Assembly (NCBI RefSeq): GCF_016592555.1
Contig: NZ_AP014546.1
Span: 2,180,501-2,244,500 of the forward strand
Direction of reading: 5' to 3'
Source: Neptunomonas japonica JAMM 1380
GTDB lineage: Bacteria > Pseudomonadota > Gammaproteobacteria > Pseudomonadales > Balneatricaceae
Length of the DNA: 64,000 nucleotides
Under the pieces are notes generated by a model, which saw nothing but the letters and a program-made list of their open reading frames with translations, was not told the origin of the DNA and did not search any database. Below are positions 60,118 to 64,000 of this stretch, piece after piece. Both the position numbers and the translations under genes were made by a program. Position 1 is the first letter of the stretch. Every line of letters starts with the position of its first letter.

Positions 60118-61005
60118 TCAAGCAGCAACTCGCTTGCGCGTTAGCGCTATCCCTAAAATTATTAATAACAACGCCGCTAAGCTGTGCCACTCAATTACTT
60201 CGCCCAAAATAAGCGCGCCAGTAAAGTACGCCACTACAGGAATCACGTAATTAATGTTCGAAAGAAACGTAGGACCTGCCGTAGCGATAACTGCAAACAA
60301 AGTAATGGTAGCAAACGCAGTCGGTCCGATACCTAACCACAACACGGATAACGTAGCCTTTAAAGAGTAGCTTTGTTGCCACGGTAGATCTTGCCACAAC
60401 CACAATGGCACTATAGCGATGCTGGAAACAATCATCACACCAGCCGCCGTTACAACAGGGTTATAGGAGGGTAATCGCCTCACCAAAATGGCATTTATCG
60501 CATAACTAAAAGTGGCGAGCAAAATCAATAGACCACTCAGTAAGTTGCTGTGAGCCCCTACTAACGACGGCCAAAGCACAATCGCCACACCAGTAATACC
60601 CAACACAAAACCGAGTATTTTAAAGCGATTGAGGCTTTCCCCTAACACAAAATAATGTGCCAAAATCATTGTCGCCAACGGCATAAATGCCATCAACAAT
60701 CCCGCAATGCCCGAACTAACATCCTTCTGACCGGTGGAAATCAGAAGAAATGGCAACAGGTTACCCATAATACCCAGCAGCAAAAACACAGTCCAAGCCA
60801 ACGGATCGCCAGGTAAACGAAAACCCTTGGCACACATAAAAATAGTTAGGATAATCGCTGCAATCAACACCCTAAGAGCGACGATACCCACAGGGCTAAA
60901 GCTATGCAGTGAGACAGCGGTAAACATAAATGACGTACCCCACAGCAGAATGAGTAGCAGCAGAGAAAGCCAGTCTTTAACAGTAGGTATGTAGTTGTGA
61001 GTCAT
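60118..61005 (-). CDS. EamA/DMT family transporter
   Basis: 295 residues with ten predicted membrane helices and two EamA repeats (LLLILLWGTSFMFTAVSL at the start, ALFTGALILGEVIEWHSLAALLLIILGIALT at the end region). The substrate is unknown. It converges on hpd. Confidence 0.88.
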   Translation of the reverse strand: MTHNYIPTVKDWLSLLLLILLWGTSFMFTAVSLHSFSPVGIVALRVLIAAIILTIFMCAKGFRLPGDPLAWTVFLLLGIMGNLLPFLLISTGQKDVSSGIAGLLMAFMPLATMILAHYFVLGESLNRFKILGFVLGITGVAIVLWPSLVGAHSNLLSGLLILLATFSYAINAILVRRLPSYNPVVTAAGVMIVSSIAIVPLWLWQDLPWQQSYSLKATLSVLWLGIGPTAFATITLFAVIATAGPTFLSNINYVIPVVAYFTGALILGEVIEWHSLAALLLIILGIALTRKRVAA

Positions 61006-61072
61006 GTTTTTGAGTCGCTAAGCATTATTACAGGGGGAATTTAAACGACAACCTATCACTTTTTTGATGCTT

Positions 61073-61390
61073 TTAAAGTTTAAATGCTTTTGTAATGAGC
61101 TGCGAAGCAGCGAATTTAGAAACCCAACACGCACCAATAAATGAAAAGCGCTCTTTGATCATTTCGAAGATTTCGTCTTTATCAAAACGCCGACCAGTAA
61201 CCATAGGCTTGATACTATTCTCTACTCTTTCATCTAGGGCATATATCTCCCCTACAGAATCTATCAGTAAATCACCTTCTTCATACGAGAAGAAGTGAAG
61301 ATCGACATCACACTCCCATTCTGATGCACTAGAAATGTATGTGAGTTCACTTCCACCTTCGTATTTAATGATCGCTGGCCATAAAACCAA
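61073..61390 (-). CDS. DUF4144-like small protein
   Basis: 105 residues with WPAIIKYEGGSELTYISSASEWECDVDLHFFSYEEGDLLIDSVGEIYAL, a pattern I associate with DUF4144; the second half is helical. Cytoplasmic, unknown function. It is separated from the DUF1826 gene by 145 bases with no gene. Confidence 0.6.
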   Translation of the reverse strand: MVLWPAIIKYEGGSELTYISSASEWECDVDLHFFSYEEGDLLIDSVGEIYALDERVENSIKPMVTGRRFDKDEIFEMIKERFSFIGACWVSKFAASQLITKAFKL

Positions 61391-61535
61391 AATGCTTCCT
61401 TATGATAAATAGCATATATATCACCTGCTCATAAATGCACTTTAAACTTGAACAGAAATGACACGATCGTTTCGCTAGATTTCAGAGCCCCATTAATAAC
61501 TGTATTCGGATAAATATACACAGGTCTGTCGCTAC

Positions 61536-62216
61536 TCAGGCAAAATCCATCGTAACAACAACGCGCTTCTCACCTGAGGTTAAGGCTGGAGATCGATGCA
61601 CCGCACCCAACCCATCATTGCCATGCCAGCCATCGCCCTTTAACAGTACAACATCACCCTTGCTCGCTTGCTGAATACTAGCAGCATGAGGGTATAAACC
61701 CGACTCATCATCGCTTAGCCCCATGTTACCTGCACCGAGTTTACTACGATCCACACCGCAATTTCCGAGCCATTCCGTACCCTGCCCATAATAGGTGCTG
61801 ACCAGACGACAACCCAATTTATCGGTATGAAAGCGAGGGCACATAGCACGATCTAACACTTGTAACCTGAGGCCAACTTCACCAAGGTCAAACAAGCAGC
61901 TATACATGTCCAATAACAAAGCCAGATCTTCTATAAATGCGGATTGTCCCACCAAATTTGGTAATAGTGATGTAAGCGACTGTGTTGGCGTCTGATTATT
62001 GAGGACTGAACGTAGATTAAAGTTTGGATTATTATCTACTAGTTTTTGACAGTAGCTGGTGACTTCGTCAGGCAACGACCGTTGCAAAATCACCAGATTT
62101 ATCGGTTCTTCATAAATAGTTGTCAGCACTTCAGGGGAATCCCCTGTTATATGGTTATCCTCACTCTGGTGACTTTTCACATAAACATTACTTCCTACTA
62201 GCTCCGCAGCAGCCAC
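61536..62216 (-). CDS. DUF1826 family protein
   Basis: 226 residues with the DUF1826 pattern: RFHTDKLGCRLVSTYYGQGTEWL, two His/Asp-containing blocks (CPRFHTDKLG, GDGWHGNDGLGAVHRSP) and a helical start. The start codon is GTG 62216 with AGGTGA just upstream. DUF1826 genes often occur with COG0523 GTPases in zinc-limitation regulons, and the site at 62251-62265 resembles a Zur box. His/Asp pairs suggest a cupin/dioxygenase-like metal site, but the function is unknown. Confidence 0.82.
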   Translation of the reverse strand: MAAAELVGSNVYVKSHQSEDNHITGDSPEVLTTIYEEPINLVILQRSLPDEVTSYCQKLVDNNPNFNLRSVLNNQTPTQSLTSLLPNLVGQSAFIEDLALLLDMYSCLFDLGEVGLRLQVLDRAMCPRFHTDKLGCRLVSTYYGQGTEWLGNCGVDRSKLGAGNMGLSDDESGLYPHAASIQQASKGDVVLLKGDGWHGNDGLGAVHRSPALTSGEKRVVVTMDFA

Positions 62217-62250
62217 ACAATCACCTATTTCATAAAATAAAAAACATAAT

Positions 62251-62265
62251 CGTTACACTATAACA
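62251..62265. promoter_or_regulatory. Zur-box-like site upstream of the DUF1826 gene
   Basis: CGTTACACTATAACA matches the Zur consensus TGTTATANTATAACA at 12 of 14 fixed positions, 35 bases before the start codon. The position fits repression by Zur under zinc excess. This is a motif match by eye only. Confidence 0.55.
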
Positions 62266-62402
62266 TAACAACTAATAGGGTCAGTAATGAAAAGAAAAGT
62301 GATGGATTCGACTATGCTAGAAGCCAAATGCTGTTAATGCTCTTGAGGTCGAAGACAATTCTTGATGCCTCATGCTATATGCACAAGGCAGCAACCAGAC
62401 AA

Positions 62403-63398
62403 TTACCCCCCCGTCATATTCATAAAACGGACTATTTGCACATCACCATCTGAGGTAAAACGGTGTTCTTCAGGTTTATGCGCAATAGCATTACGAATCG
62501 CCTCTTTTAAGCGTTCGGTATCTCCCGGGTAGCGGCGTAGAATTGCTTTTAAGTCGAGTGAGTGCTCATTACCCAAGCATAAGAGCAACAATCCTTCAGC
62601 CGTTACGCGTACACGGTTACAGTCGCCACAAAAGTTATTGCTGTGCGGGGATATAAAACCAATACGGCTATCGCTATCACCCATGCGCCAGTATTTGGCG
62701 GGGCCACCACTGTTCTCGGTCGTCGGCATCAGAGGGAATTCCTCTGTGATAAGTTCTTTTACTTGTTCACTGCTAAAATAGGTTTCTGCTCTGTCGTGCT
62801 CTGCAATCACACCTAATGGCATCTCTTCGATAAAGCTAAGATCTATCTGCTTATCTCTCGCAAACTTAACGAGATCAACGACTTCATCATCATTGCGGCC
62901 TTGCAGCACCACCGCATTCAGCTTAACGCCTTTAAAACCAACGCCACAAGCCGCGTCTATACCCGCGATCACCTGATGTAAATCACCGATACGTGTTAAT
63001 GCTTTAAAGCGTGCCTCTTGCAAGCTATCCAAACTGATATTAATGCGTGTTAGCCCTGCATCTTTGAGCTGTTGCGCATAACGGGGCAGTTGCGATCCAT
63101 TCGTGGTTAAACAAAAGTCTTTCAAACCCGGGAGTGCGCCAACGCCTTTAAACAGTTTAATAACATCTCTGCGCACCAATGGCTCACCACCGGTAAAGCG
63201 GATTTTACTAATGCCCAGTTCGGTAAACGCTTTCGCAATCGTGTGTATCTCTTCCAGTGACAACACCTGTTCACGTGGCAAGAAGGTCATGTTTTCACTC
63301 ATGCAGTAGACACAACGAAAATCACAACGATCTGTTACCGACATCCGAAGATAGGTGATTTGTCGTCCAAATGAGTCTACCAATTGTTCACTTGCCAT
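62403..63398 (-). CDS. moaA: GTP 3',8-cyclase MoaA
   Basis: 331 residues, radical-SAM. The first Fe-S cluster ligands are Cys25, Cys29 and Cys32 in [13 protein letters not shown]; the second cluster is in [16 protein letters not shown]...LLLCLG; the C-terminus ends in Gly-Gly as in other MoaA. It makes 3',8-cH2GTP, the first step of molybdenum cofactor synthesis. Confidence 0.96.
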   Translation of the reverse strand: MASEQLVDSFGRQITYLRMSVTDRCDFRCVYCMSENMTFLPREQVLSLEEIHTIAKAFTELGISKIRFTGGEPLVRRDVIKLFKGVGALPGLKDFCLTTNGSQLPRYAQQLKDAGLTRINISLDSLQEARFKALTRIGDLHQVIAGIDAACGVGFKGVKLNAVVLQGRNDDEVVDLVKFARDKQIDLSFIEEMPLGVIAEHDRAETYFSSEQVKELITEEFPLMPTTENSGGPAKYWRMGDSDSRIGFISPHSNNFCGDCNRVRVTAEGLLLLCLGNEHSLDLKAILRRYPGDTERLKEAIRNAIAHKPEEHRFTSDGDVQIVRFMNMTGG

Positions 63399-63407
63399 GC
63401 TTCACCT

Positions 63408-63518
63408 CTACACTAGGTCACTAAAAGGCTGGATCAACACACGATCACCCGCCTCAATCTGGCTATATTGTTCTTGTATCTCTATCAAGCAGTTTGCTTG
63501 ACCATAAGGCTTGTTAGT
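63408..63518 (-). pseudogene. 3' remnant of moeA
   Basis: Reading minus, the fragment encodes TNKPYGQANCLIEIQEQ...GDRVLIQPF and ends at a TAG. This resembles the C-terminal end of MoeA (NCLI...AGD.V.V.P.). A stop lies directly before it in the same frame, so no full gene is present. Most of the gene was probably deleted; functional MoeA must be encoded elsewhere if Moco is made. Confidence 0.6.
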
Positions 63519-63893
63519 CTAAAAACAACACGACACCCCATACGCTGCAATAAACCGATTAGTATCATAGATGCAGTTTTCTGGTAATGGCTGCCCTTAA
63601 GCGACAACTTCTTCAATAGCTAACTGAGCTACTTAAAAATGCCAAAATGATGATAACCCTGCCAAATGCTCGACTTACACTTGGAGGCAACACAAGTACA
63701 AACGTTTCGTTGATAGCTATGCGCATTTAACTAGCTAACTAGGTTCCTAAAATCAAATTAAGGACAATCGAGGCTCACCTATCTGCCCTTTTCTTCCTCC
63801 ATACTTATGAGTATGGAGAAAGATTTTTGAGACAGCTTATAACTAAAAACTAACGATTGAATGTTTCTTATACCAGTGTCATTGCCGATTGCA
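63519..63893. other. Gene-poor stretch between the moeA remnant and moaE
   Basis: About 375 bases without a supported gene. It holds a nine-base inverted repeat (ctccatact / agtatggag, 63797-63818) and a weak 37-codon frame on minus (63726-63613) without homology. It may be the scar of the moeA deletion. Confidence 0.5.
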
Positions 63894-64000
63894 TTACCAC
63901 TGGTTTGCCGCATCCAGGTCTGAAGACTTTTGCTCTACCCAAGCTTCGGATTGTGCGTTTATCTCTTTCTTCCAAAATGGCGCATCTTTCTTTAAATAAT
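63894..64000 (-). CDS. moaE: MoaE, molybdopterin synthase large subunit (3' end)
   Basis: Only the last 34 residues are in the window: YLKKDAPFWKKEINAQSEAW then VEQKSSDLDAANQW and a stop. This closely follows the MoaE C-terminus (APFWK..., WVEA.., DS, AA..RW). MoaE with MoaD turns cPMP into molybdopterin. The gene runs off the window. Confidence 0.85.
   Translation of the reverse strand, partial: YLKKDAPFWKKEINAQSEAWVEQKSSDLDAANQW

Noticed and set aside
63613..63726. 37-codon minus frame between moeA remnant and moaE
   Set aside because: No homology, no ribosome site; probably chance.

Overview
The window looks like chromosome of a moderately AT-rich, marine-type gammaproteobacterium, probably of the Oceanospirillales/Oceanospirillaceae kind. 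This rests on the backbone order ftsK-lolA-rarA-crcB-serS, trxB, aat-bpt-infA, clpA-clpS, cspD, icd, which is the order I recall from Pseudomonas and its relatives. It also fits the class III PHA synthase (phaE-phaC), the tyrosine catabolism genes and the many c-di-GMP proteins. The genus is not decided by the sequence. I saw no rRNA, tRNA, CRISPR array, prophage or intact insertion sequence.

Layout. 1-4.4 kb: a truncated response regulator, a GST, a NarL-type regulator coupled to a small unknown gene, an unknown gene, a KfrA-like coiled-coil DNA-binding protein and a 3'-5' exonuclease-domain protein. 4.5-14.1 kb: gap, sbcDC, a secreted unknown, an SDR, DUF3047, a spermidine-synthase-like protein and DUF3010. 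14.2-16.8 kb: fahA and a VOC protein, divergent from a MarR regulator with operator-like palindromes between them. 16.9-24.4 kb: a small MatP-like/ribbon-helix-helix-like protein, a DMT transporter divergent from an Lrp-type regulator, a THI5-like/GGDEF sensor, hlyU-like, an SOS-controlled umuDC and a histidine kinase whose ATP-binding boxes are eroded. 24.7-31.3 kb: proS, acyP, yihY, arsC-wrbA-DUF2069 and a fused cysteine desulfurase-SufE protein. 31.5-38.6 kb: two LysR regulators around a PEP-CTERM protein, then the PHA locus (phaE, phaC, phaR, DUF6489) and an MFS transporter. 38.6-42 kb: a PotD/NspS-like binding protein overlapping a GGDEF-EAL gene, which resembles the Vibrio NspS-MbaA polyamine signalling pair. 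42-57 kb: the conserved backbone, including a complete bacterial N-degron set (aat, bpt, clpS, clpA) and a CheW-like protein with a CZB zinc domain inside it. 57-64 kb: rluE, a LysR gene broken at a canonical -1 slippery heptamer, hpd, a DMT transporter, DUF4144, a DUF1826 gene with a Zur-box-like site, moaA, a leftover 3' end of moeA and the edge of moaE.

How parts work together. Hpd (58985-60025) and FahA (14180-15502) are the second and last enzymes of tyrosine degradation, but they are about 43 kb apart and have separate regulators; hmgA is not in the window. PhaE/PhaC make PHA, while PhaR and the DUF6489 protein are the expected granule-linked regulators. Aat and Bpt tag proteins with N-terminal Leu/Phe, ClpS recognises the tag and ClpA(P) degrades the substrate. 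UmuDC is preceded by a perfect CTGT-N8-ACAG LexA box.

The most promising items are the NspS/MbaA-like module with a damaged EAL site, the CheW-CZB-CheW protein, the A-AAA-AAC frameshifted LysR gene upstream of hpd, the histidine kinase lacking all three ATP-binding signatures, the KfrA-like gene with its own palindrome, and the Zur-box/DUF1826 unit.
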